From Pirellulales bacterium (lineage in GTDB: Bacteria > Planctomycetota > Planctomycetia > Pirellulales > JALHLM01): 13,059 nucleotides of DNA. The stretch spans positions 1-13,059 of the forward strand of contig JALHLM010000122.1 of NCBI GenBank assembly GCA_022844585.1. The letters run 5' to 3'. The notes beneath the pieces were generated by a model that saw only the letters and a program-made list of their open reading frames with translations, ran no database searches and was not told where the DNA came from. A program made the position numbers and the translations under genes. Positions 1 to 7,051 of this stretch are shown one piece after another; the first letter of the stretch is position 1; every line of letters starts with the position of its first letter.

Positions 1-1296
1 TCACGGTCCCGTCGGTATTCGCCCAGTGACCGAGCAACATCTCGCGATCGATGATTGCATTGCCGCCACTCAGGTTATACACGCCCGTGCTGCCGCGGCC
101 GTCGCCGATCAGCATGTCGGGCACATTGGTAATTTCATTCAAGTCATTGCGAATGGCTTCAACGCGGAGTGTGCCACCGGTCTGATTCAAAACACCCTCG
201 CTGCCGTTTTCGCCCGCGACATGCAGACGATTCGCGTTCGTGAAGGTGCCGCCGGAGAGGTTGAAGGTGCCGTTGCCGCCGGCATTGGTGCCTGCGCCTG
301 GGCCACCGATGTAGCTCCAGCCACCAGCGCGAATGTTGCCGCCGGTCTGATTCAACACGCCGACCGCCGGATTTCCGGCGTCGTCGCCGCCACCGACATG
401 CAGTTCATTGCCCAATTGAACGTCGGCGGTGCCGCTGACGTTCATTTCTCCGTTCGAATTGGTCCAGTGACCGATGGCGATATTGGTGGCAACCTTCAAC
501 TGGCCGCCCGAGATGTTGTAAGTGCCCTTGCCGCCGCCAGTGCCGACGTCGGAGATGATCAACTCGTGGCCGCGGACTTCGAACAGACCGCCCGTCTGAT
601 TGACCGTCGCTTGGGCCGCGCCATCGCTGACGTGCGTACGGCCGTTGAAGGAGGCGACGCCGCCGGAAATGTTGAAAGTGGCTTCGCCGGCGCCCTGTCC
701 GATGTAGTTCCACGCGTCATTCGGGTTGCCGGCGACCTGGCGCAACTCGCCCCTTCGAGATCGAAGGTGCCGACGCCGCCGACGCCCAAGTGGAACCGGG
801 CGTTCTGATCGAAACCTTCTGGCGAGTTATAGAGCAACTGACCGCCGGTCAGGCGAGCGTGGCCTGTGCCGCCATTGACGCCGATGTTGAAATTGGTGAA
901 CGCGTCCATGACGCCGCCGGTCTGGACGTATTCGCCGGTCGAACCGGCTTCGTCTCCAATGAACACAGCCCCGTCCGGGGAGATTTTGCCCCCGGCCACC
1001 ATGTTGACCCGGCCGCCACCACGGACATGCACTTCGTTGATAAAGCCGACGTCGGACGAAATCGTCGCGGGCAGGGCAATTCCAATGATGGCGTTGTCGG
1101 CCGGGGCAGGCTGGGATCCCAGATCCCAGTTATTGCCGACCGTCCAATTGGTCGGGTCGCCGGCGTCATCGCCCTGCCAAGAGACATCGGCAGCGCGGAG
1201 TGTTCCGCTGGCTGCTGAAAGTGAAAGAAGCATGCCCAGGCCAAGCCCGCAGCGTCGTACGTCGCGCCGCAGCGCGATGCGCAGAGAACCAATCAT
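1..1296 (-). pseudogene. Secreted beta-repeat surface protein (PEP-CTERM/autotransporter-repeat style), frameshifted and 3'-truncated by window edge
   Basis: The start ATG at 1296-1294 has a ribosome binding site (AAAGGCGGGA, 1301-1310) 4 nt upstream. The first residues form a signal peptide with an arginine-rich start, a hydrophobic core (LGLGMLLSLSAAS) and a probable cut after TLRAA. Next comes a DVSWQGDDAGDPTNW segment like those opening planctomycete extracellular repeat proteins. The body alternates QTGG and ISGG/LSGG turns with IG/VG strands, typical of beta-helical repeats. The original frame is coherent only to about residue 181; afterwards it turns into arginine/serine-rich nonsense ending at 559. 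From 748 down to 1 another frame resumes the same repeats without a stop (for example NDAWNYIGQGAGEATFNISG, NGTFNLSGGTFTN). Adding one C to the CCCC run at 750-753 restores one reading frame of about 432 codons within the window. The C-terminus, where an anchor or sorting signal would lie, is outside. The substrate or role is unknown. Confidence 0.8.
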
Positions 1297-1538
1297 GAGT
1301 TCCCGCCTTTCAGCGAATCAAATCAAAGATGTGTGTGGGTCGGTATGCGATGAGTGAGTGAATTGCCGCCTTACGTCTCGTGCCGCAAGCGAACGCCGCG
1401 CACGAGGAATCTCAATGTGCACACGGAGTCTAAACGCAAATGAAACAGCGATCAAGTGATTTCTCAAAAAAGTTTTTACTTCCCCACGGTTTTTCGCTTG
1501 AGCGCAACTTCCTTGCGTCCGCGCGCGGCGTATGGTTG

Positions 1539-1544
1539 GATAAT
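1539..1544 (+). promoter_or_regulatory. Candidate -10 box for the TPR gene
   Basis: GATAAT matches the bacterial -10 consensus at five of six positions. The nearest -35-like hexamer, TTGCGT at 1513-1518, is 20 bp away, longer than the usual 17, so the pairing is weak. If used, the transcript would start around 1551, very close to the ribosome binding site. Confidence 0.25.
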
Positions 1545-1548
1545 TCGC

Positions 1549-1556
1549 AGGGGGAA
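1549..1556 (+). promoter_or_regulatory. Ribosome binding site deciding the start of the TPR gene
   Basis: AGGGGGAA ends 6 nt before the ATG at 1563. This start also places a signal peptide at the very N-terminus, whereas the longer possible start at 1440 would bury it 41 residues in. Both observations favour 1563. Confidence 0.7.
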
Positions 1557-1562
1557 CCACCG

Positions 1563-2987
1563 ATGTTTTCGCGACTGTTTTTGACCAACGTATCCATCGC
1601 GCTCATCTCCTGCGCGATGGTACAAAATAGCTTGTTTTTCAGTGTTTTGTCGCGATCGGCGGCCGCTCAAACCGCGCCGCAATCGACCTCGCAACCGAGC
1701 GACCCGGCCGACGAAGCGACGTTGAGAAGGCTAATCACCGAAAAGCCAGATAACGCGCAGGCGATCGACGCATTGGCGACGCAGTTATTGGCTCGCCAGG
1801 ACGTCGACGGCGCCATCGCGGTGTTGCAGGCCGGCCTGAAACATGCGCCACGCAATGCGGCGCTGAGCCATCGACTCGGCGTCGCTTACTATCGCAATGG
1901 AAAACTTGCTGAAGCCATTGCCGCCCTCTATCAAGCCATCGAGTTCGACCCCAAATACACGGAAGCTCGTGTCGATCTCGGCGCGATGCTGCTCGAGCAA
2001 GGACGGTTGATGGAAGCGTCGGAAGTCTATAGCGGCCGAGTGCGCCTGTTTCCCGAGGATGCGAATGCGCATAACGATCTTGGCGTCGTGCTGACGCGAC
2101 TGGGAAGCATCGAAGAGGCGAAGCGCGAGTTTTCTGACGCGGTGCGCTTCAACCCGAAACATGCCGACGCGCACTACAACCTTGGCTTGGCGCTCAGCAA
2201 GGAAGGCTCGCAACTAGCCGCGATCGACGAATTGCGCACTGCCATCAAGCTGCAACCGGCCTATGCGGACGCGTACTATCACCTGGGGAAAATTCTCGCT
2301 ACCACGGGTCGCGCCGAGGAAGCCATCGCGCAATTCGACGAAGCACTGCGACAGCGGGCCAACTATGGTGAGGCGCATTACCAGGCCGGTCAGGTGCTGC
2401 TCTCCCAGGGGAAAACCAAGGAAGCCGCGACGCGCTTCACGGAAGCACTGCGACTAAATCCGTCTAGCGTGCAAGCGCGGTACTCGATGGGCGACGCGCT
2501 ACTACGCCAAGGTAAACCGGCCGTCGCCGCGGCGCAGTTCCGCGAGGCCATCCGACTACGCCCGGGCCACGCCGAGGCGAATTACAAACTGGGGATGATT
2601 CTTTCCTCGCAAGGAAAATACGACGAGGCCGCCATGTGTTATCGCGACGCGCTCGAAAACCGGCCTGACTGGCCGGAGGTCGAGAACAATCTCGCCTGGC
2701 TGCTGGCGACGCATCCGAACGATCAATCGCGCCGTCCGGAAGAAGCCGAACGTCTGGCGGCGGCCGCGGTCGTGGCGGCCAAGGCCAAGATCCCGCTGTT
2801 GTTGGACAGCCTGGCGGCCGCGCAAGCCGCGAACGGCAATTTCCCAGCGGCGGTCGCCACGGCCGAAGAGGCCGTCGCCGCAGCCAAAGCGGTGGACGAT
2901 GACGACCTGGCGAGCCAAATCGCCGGTCGCCTCAAGCTCTATCAGGCCGGGCAGCCGTATCTGGAAAAGCCGTCAAAATCGCCCTAG
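1563..2987 (+). CDS. Secreted tetratricopeptide-repeat protein
   Basis: The protein has 474 residues from the ATG at 1563. Residues 1-35 look like a signal peptide (MFSRLF, a hydrophobic stretch, then SRSAAA before QTAPQ), followed by a short Ser/Pro/Gln-rich linker (about 36-50). From about residue 64 there are nine consecutive 34-residue TPR units with no insertions, showing the LG...Y...G...EAI/A...A...P pattern (for example YADAYYHLGKILATTGRAEE). The C-terminal 105 residues form the domain seen at the end of many planctomycete TPR proteins: NLAWLLATHP, then LLDSLAAAQAANGNFPAAV and a tail with LKLYQAGQPY. TPR solenoids bind proteins or peptides; here the site would be the periplasm or outside. 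No enzyme domain is attached and the neighbours do not reveal the partner. It appears to be a single-gene unit, followed 29 bp later by an inverted repeat. Confidence 0.88.
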   Translation: MFSRLFLTNVSIALISCAMVQNSLFFSVLSRSAAAQTAPQSTSQPSDPADEATLRRLITEKPDNAQAIDALATQLLARQDVDGAIAVLQAGLKHAPRNAALSHRLGVAYYRNGKLAEAIAALYQAIEFDPKYTEARVDLGAMLLEQGRLMEASEVYSGRVRLFPEDANAHNDLGVVLTRLGSIEEAKREFSDAVRFNPKHADAHYNLGLALSKEGSQLAAIDELRTAIKLQPAYADAYYHLGKILATTGRAEEAIAQFDEALRQRANYGEAHYQAGQVLLSQGKTKEAATRFTEALRLNPSSVQARYSMGDALLRQGKPAVAAAQFREAIRLRPGHAEANYKLGMILSSQGKYDEAAMCYRDALENRPDWPEVENNLAWLLATHPNDQSRRPEEAERLAAAAVVAAKAKIPLLLDSLAAAQAANGNFPAAVATAEEAVAAAKAVDDDDLASQIAGRLKLYQAGQPYLEKPSKSP

Positions 2988-3016
2988 CCGGCATCGTTTT
3001 CGCTGGCGGATATTAA

Positions 3017-3145
3017 CCGCGAAATACGCGAAAGGACGCGAAAAAGGGGGCGAAAAGCGGGTGGAGCGTCAGACACGCGGCTGGAGTCACATCGCATTCG
3101 TTGGCTACAAGTGATTGCGACCTCTACCTTTCGCGTGTTTCGCGG
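3017..3145. repeat. Inverted repeat, 19-bp arms, 129 bp overall
   Basis: The left arm CCGCGAAATACGCGAAAGG (3017-3035) and the right arm (3127-3145, reverse complement CCGCGAAACACGCGAAAGG) match at 18 of 19 positions around a 91-nt spacer. It starts 29 bp after the stop of the TPR gene. I recall GCGAAA-rich intergenic repeats of this kind from planctomycete genomes, where they produce spurious TAKYAKG-type ORFs, but that is memory and not a search. It has no run of T, so simple intrinsic termination is not obvious. Confidence 0.6.
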
Positions 3146-3151
3146 GCTCCA

Positions 3152-3221
3152 TGGTTCCAGCTTGCGAGTCCGCGAGCCAGATTGTTATAGAAGCACTGCC
3201 CTGCCGCCTGTGGTGGAACCA
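3152..3221. repeat. Second palindromic element in the same intergenic gap
   Basis: TGGTTCCA (3152-3159) pairs with TGGAACCA (3214-3221). Just inside the left arm is a compact hairpin, GCTTGCG (3160-3166), loop AGTC, CGCGAGC (3171-3177), 7 bp with one G-T pair. It lies 6 bp after the preceding inverted repeat, so the gap 2988-3284 is largely a mosaic of two palindromic pieces. From 3222 to 3284 only the leader of the downstream gene remains, with a weak GCAGGAA ribosome binding site about ten bases before the ATG. Confidence 0.4.
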
Positions 3222-3284
3222 AGGCCCCTTCGCCGGTTTGTCGTCGGCTGCGGCCCAACTCGTTGATAGCAGGAATGCGACACG

Positions 3285-6200
3285 ATGACGGCCACGCACC
3301 ACCATCAACATGAGCCCGAACAGGGATTGCGCTCCAACAGCTTTCTGGGGCTGATCGGTACCCAGGCGCTCGGCACGACCAACGACAATATCTTTCGCTG
3401 GCTGGCGATCGGCATCGGGAAGGACTTTGTCCCGGCGTCGTCGGCTTCGACCGTGTTGGCGGCGGGCCTGGCGTGTTTTGTCTTGCCGTATTTGCTACTC
3501 GCCGCGCCGGCCGGATATCTCGCCGATCGCTACAGCAAGCGGAGCGTGATTGTCTGGTGTAAGGTCGCCGAAATCGGGCTGATGATCGCCGGCGTGGCGT
3601 CGATCTTGATCGGCAATTTGTATCTGATGTTCGCCGCCGTGTTCTTAATGGGCGCGCAGGCGGCGCTCTTCGGCCCGGCGAAATTCGGTGCGATTCCCGA
3701 GATGTTGCGCGCGAACAAGATCTCGGCCGCGAACGGCGCGCTCGGCCTAGCGACGGTTGTTTCGACCGCGCTCGGCGGGGCGATCGGCAATTGGCTCAGC
3801 GACCGCATGGGACATCGCGGCGTTGAGTTCCCGCTCTGGACCGCAGCGGCGGCGCTCACGGTGATCGGCATCGCGCTCGCCGGATGGCTGTGCAGTTTGC
3901 GGATCGCGCAGCTTTCGCCGGCGAATCCGTTGCAAACTTTTCCTTGGAACGCCCCGGCGCAAACGTGGCGCGATTTGCGCGCGCTGGCCAGCAGCCGGCC
4001 GATGCTCCGCGTCGCGATTGGCGAGGCGTTCTTCTGGTCGTTGGCGTCGTTGGCGAATATGAACATCGACCAGTACGCCTTCGAAGGAGGCGCAAGCGAG
4101 CAGGAACAGATTGTCCCGTTGCTGCTAGCGCTCGTCGTCGGCCTCGGGATTGGCAGCGTACTCGCCGGATGGTGGTCGTCGGGGCGCGTCGAATTGGGCA
4201 TTCTTCCCCTCGGCGCCGCGGGGTTGGCGATTAGCTCCGTCTGGCTGTATTTGGTGCACGGTGCGCTGGTCTACAACGATTCGATCTGGAACGACAACTA
4301 CTTCACGACCTGCTGTTTGCTGTCATTCCTGGGTGCGAGTGCCGGGTTGTTCGACGTGCCGCTTGCTTCGTACTTGCAACATCGCAGCCCGCCGCAATCG
4401 CGCGGACAGATGCTGGCCGCGACGAACTTCCTCGTGTTTTCCGGCACGTTAGTGACCGCCGGCATTTATTGCCTGATGCGATTGCCGATCGGCGGCGGCG
4501 AGCCGGCGTTTTCGGCCCGCGAGGTGTTTCTGCTGGCCGGTTTGGCCACCGTGCCGATTTTCATCTACATCGTGCTACTGCTGCCGCAGGCGACGATTCG
4601 GTTCATCCTTTGGCTCTTGAGCCACACGATGTATCGCTTCCGGATCCATGGGCTCGACAACCTGCCGGAACGGGGCGGCGCCGTGCTGGTGGCCAATCAC
4701 GTCAGTTGGATCGACGGCCTCGTGCTGTTGCTGACTTCGTCCCGCCCGGTGCGCTTCGTGGCCTATGCCCCGTACGTGCAGATTCGCGGGCTAAGCTGGA
4801 TTGGGCGCGTGATGGGGGTGATTCCCATCGGCCCTGGTCCGAAAGCGATCAAGCATGCGCTCGATACCGCCCGCAACGCCGTGCTGCATGGCGAACTGGT
4901 CTGCATTTTTCCCGAAGGGGCGATCAGCCGGGACGGCGAAATCGCCGATTTCAAGCCCGGCATGCTCCGCATCGTCGAGGGGACCGGTGCACCGATCATT
5001 CCGGTCTTTCTGGACAAACTGTGGGGGAGTATCTTTAGCTATGAACGGGGGCGTTTGTTGTGGAAATGGCCGAAACGCTGGCCGTTTGACGTCGCGGTGC
5101 ATTTCGGAACTCCGCTCGAGGCGCCGTTCGATGTCGTCGGCGTACGTGAAGCGGTCGTTCAGTTGGGGAAACAATCTGTGGCCGTACAAGCCGATCCAGC
5201 CATGATCCCGCCACGCAGTTTTCTGCGGATGTGCCGGCGGCTCTGGAAACAGCCCAAGGTGGCGGATTCCTCCGGCAAGCAATTGACGGGCGGCGAACTG
5301 CTGATCGGCGCGCTCGTGTTCCGCCGTCTGCTCCGCGACATCCTGAAAGACGACGGAAAGTACGTCGGTTTGCTGATTCCCCCGTCCGTAGGCGGCGTGC
5401 TGGCCAACGTGGCGCTACCGCTGTGCGGCAAGATCGGCGTCAACCTGAATTACACGGTCTCCACCGAGATCATGGATTCTTGCCTCAAGCAGTGCGGCAT
5501 CCGCCATGTGCTGACGAGCAAGCGCGTGATCCAGAAGCTGGAACATCTGAAAGTCAACGCTGAACTGGTGTACCTCGAAGATTTGCTGCGCAAGGTCACC
5601 AAGGTCGACAAGGCCATCGCGTATGTGATGGCGAAGTTCTGGCCCATGCGTACGCTGGAGCGGCATTTAGGCTTGAATCAGGTCGGTCTCGACGACCTGC
5701 TGACGGTGATTTTCACGTCCGGCTCGACGGGCGATCCCAAGGGCGTGATGCTCACGCATGGCAATGTGGCCAGCAACATCGACGGCATCGCGCAGAGCGT
5801 GCGGTTGACGCCGGACGACGTGTTGATCGGCACGTTACCGTTTTTCCATTCGTACGGCTTCACCGCCACGCTTTGGTCCGTGTTGACGCTCGACCCGATG
5901 GGTGTTTATCACTTCAGCCCCTTGGAAGCCGGCGTGGTGGGCGAGTTGTGCGCGAAGTACCGCGTGACGATCTTCATGTCGACGCCGACCTTCCTGCGCT
6001 CGTATCTGAAGCGCTGCCCGCCGGAACACTTCGCCACACTCGACGCGGTGTTCGGCAGCGCGGAGAAGTTATCGAGCGAGTTGTGCGACGCTTTTGCGAA
6101 GAAGTTCGGTGTGCGGCCACTGGAAGCCTATGGCGCGACGGAACTCTCGCCGCTCGTATCCGTCAACGTGCCGAAACATCGTGCGCCCTCGACCGGCGGA

Positions 6201-6800
6201 CCGTGGGTGAAGGAAGGCACGGTCGGGCGGCCGATCAAGCATTTGCAAACCAAGATCCTCGATCCCGAGACGGACGAACCGCTCGGCGCCGGCGAGGCCG
6301 GCATGCTTTGGGTCAAAGGCCCCACGGTGATGAAGGGCTATCTCGATAAGCCGGCGCAGACTGCGGAAGTCATTCGCGACGGCTGGTACAAGACAGGCGA
6401 CATTGCTCGCATCGACGCGGACGGGTTCATCGAAATCACTGGGAGATTGAGTCGGTTCTCCAAGCTTGGCGGTGAAATGGTGCCGCACTTGAGGATCGAA
6501 GACGAGATCAACTTGATTCTCGGCCACGATCACGAAACTCTTCGCGCCGCAGTGACCGCCGTGCCGGATGCGAAGAAGGGCGAGCGCCTCGTGGTGTTGA
6601 TGCTCCCGTCGGAAAAGACGCCGCGCGAAATCACGCATGAACTGACCGCCGCGGGCTTGCCGAATCTCTGGATCCCCGACGTGCATAGTTTTTACACGGT
6701 CGATGAAATGCCGGTCCTCGGCACCGGCAAGCTCGACCTGAAAAAGCTCAAAGACTGGGCCAAAGAAAAAACCGCGCAACCGGTTCCCACTGGCGCCTAA
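3285..6800 (+). CDS. aas: LplT-PlsC-acyl-ACP synthetase fusion: lysophospholipid transporter and 2-acylglycerophosphoethanolamine acyltransferase
   Basis: One 1171-residue chain with three parts. Residues 1 to about 435 are a multi-helix major facilitator domain resembling LplT, opening with a LIGTQALGTTNDNIFRWL segment. Residues about 440-635 are a PlsC-type acyltransferase with the HX4D motif (H472, D477, in NHVSWID) and the FPEG motif (542-545). Residues about 650-1171 are an AMP-forming acyl-ACP/CoA synthetase: TSGSTG (811-816), YGATE (949-953), GWYKTGD (1033-1039) and the C-terminal lysine in GTGK (K1149). In E. coli, LplT (about 400 residues) and Aas (about 720) are separate neighbouring proteins, and their sum matches this length. 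The expected job is to bring lysophosphatidylethanolamine to the inner leaflet, activate a fatty acid on ACP and re-acylate the lipid. The inner-membrane location follows from the helices. All catalytic motifs examined are intact, and no neighbour is an obvious operon partner. Confidence 0.93.
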   Translation: MTATHHHQHEPEQGLRSNSFLGLIGTQALGTTNDNIFRWLAIGIGKDFVPASSASTVLAAGLACFVLPYLLLAAPAGYLADRYSKRSVIVWCKVAEIGLMIAGVASILIGNLYLMFAAVFLMGAQAALFGPAKFGAIPEMLRANKISAANGALGLATVVSTALGGAIGNWLSDRMGHRGVEFPLWTAAAALTVIGIALAGWLCSLRIAQLSPANPLQTFPWNAPAQTWRDLRALASSRPMLRVAIGEAFFWSLASLANMNIDQYAFEGGASEQEQIVPLLLALVVGLGIGSVLAGWWSSGRVELGILPLGAAGLAISSVWLYLVHGALVYNDSIWNDNYFTTCCLLSFLGASAGLFDVPLASYLQHRSPPQSRGQMLAATNFLVFSGTLVTAGIYCLMRLPIGGGEPAFSAREVFLLAGLATVPIFIYIVLLLPQATIRFILWLLSHTMYRFRIHGLDNLPERGGAVLVANHVSWIDGLVLLLTSSRPVRFVAYAPYVQIRGLSWIGRVMGVIPIGPGPKAIKHALDTARNAVLHGELVCIFPEGAISRDGEIADFKPGMLRIVEGTGAPIIPVFLDKLWGSIFSYERGRLLWKWPKRWPFDVAVHFGTPLEAPFDVVGVREAVVQLGKQSVAVQADPAMIPPRSFLRMCRRLWKQPKVADSSGKQLTGGELLIGALVFRRLLRDILKDDGKYVGLLIPPSVGGVLANVALPLCGKIGVNLNYTVSTEIMDSCLKQCGIRHVLTSKRVIQKLEHLKVNAELVYLEDLLRKVTKVDKAIAYVMAKFWPMRTLERHLGLNQVGLDDLLTVIFTSGSTGDPKGVMLTHGNVASNIDGIAQSVRLTPDDVLIGTLPFFHSYGFTATLWSVLTLDPMGVYHFSPLEAGVVGELCAKYRVTIFMSTPTFLRSYLKRCPPEHFATLDAVFGSAEKLSSELCDAFAKKFGVRPLEAYGATELSPLVSVNVPKHRAPSTGGPWVKEGTVGRPIKHLQTKILDPETDEPLGAGEAGMLWVKGPTVMKGYLDKPAQTAEVIRDGWYKTGDIARIDADGFIEITGRLSRFSKLGGEMVPHLRIEDEINLILGHDHETLRAAVTAVPDAKKGERLVVLMLPSEKTPREITHELTAAGLPNLWIPDVHSFYTVDEMPVLGTGKLDLKKLKDWAKEKTAQPVPTGA

Positions 6801-6833
6801 GTACAATAGCTGGTGCCGCGACAGCGCCGACAC

Positions 6834-6974
6834 TAGCCCGCAGCGCAAGCGAGGGAGTGTAGATGATGGCTACATCGGGAGATCGAACTCTCGGTTGCAT
6901 TGGGTAAGCGCAACTGAGAGTTTCAGCTCCAACGGTAGACGTCGTCGTCTCTCCCTCGCTTGCGCTACGGGCTA
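6834..6974. repeat. Nested inverted repeat, 24-bp arms with three internal hairpins, 141 bp overall
   Basis: The outer arms 6834-6857 and 6951-6974 match as inverted repeats at 23 of 24 positions (core CAGCGCAAGCGAGGGAG against its complement). Directly inside the left arm is TGTAG/CTACA (6858-6862 with 6870-6874). A central 13-bp stem with one mismatch follows (6886-6898 with 6910-6922, 11-nt loop). AGACG/CGTCT (6937-6941 with 6946-6950) then abuts the right arm. The whole could fold as a four-way junction. It begins 33 bp after the stop of the fusion gene. The two 5-bp stems could be chance; the outer and central stems are not easily dismissed. It could be a non-coding mobile repeat, a transcript-end structure, or both. 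Confidence 0.7.
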
Positions 6975-7000
6975 TTGGAGAAGATTTCGCAGCACACAAG

Positions 7001-7036
7001 CTCCTTTACTCCTTTACTCCTTTACTCCTTTACTCC
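7001..7036. repeat. Tandem octamer CTCCTTTA x4 plus partial unit
   Basis: Four exact copies of CTCCTTTA occupy 7001-7032, followed by CTCC (7033-7036), ending 15 bp before the apbE start codon. The plus-strand unit resembles the anti-Shine-Dalgarno tail of 16S rRNA (CCUCCUUU), and the opposite strand reads TAAAGGAG four times. There is no purine-rich ribosome binding site between it and the ATG. Confidence 0.85.
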
Positions 7037-7051
7037 TCGCACTCCTCCCCC

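Larger units (their letters stand above)
1297..1562. other. Divergent intergenic region with promoters of both flanking genes
   Basis: This space lies between two genes read away from each other, so it should hold both promoters. Translation of 1440-1562 in frame with the TPR gene gives no signal-peptide-like or conserved start, so I treat it as non-coding. A 7-bp perfect dyad, CTCGTGC (1377-1383) with GCACGAG (1400-1406) and a 16-nt spacer, is the only clear symmetrical element and could be an operator. No strong -35/-10 pair was found for the minus-strand gene. Confidence 0.5.

Noticed and set aside
26..808. 260-codon plus-strand open frame opposite the repeat surface protein
   Set aside because: It is the antisense of the glycine-rich repeat region; the minus strand shows the signal peptide, ribosome binding site and regular repeats, while this frame has only Ala/Val-rich low-complexity sequence.
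849..1292. 147-codon minus-strand open frame overlapping the surface gene start
   Set aside because: It is out of frame with the signal peptide and repeats and does not connect to the coherent frame below 750.
2899..3114. Small plus-strand open frame with a TAKYAKG-type peptide
   Set aside because: It reads through the GCGAAA-rich intergenic repeat and the end of the TPR gene in another frame; such peptides are repeat artefacts.
6069..6848. 259-codon minus-strand open frame
   Set aside because: It is antisense to the adenylation domain of the fusion protein and has no recognisable domain.
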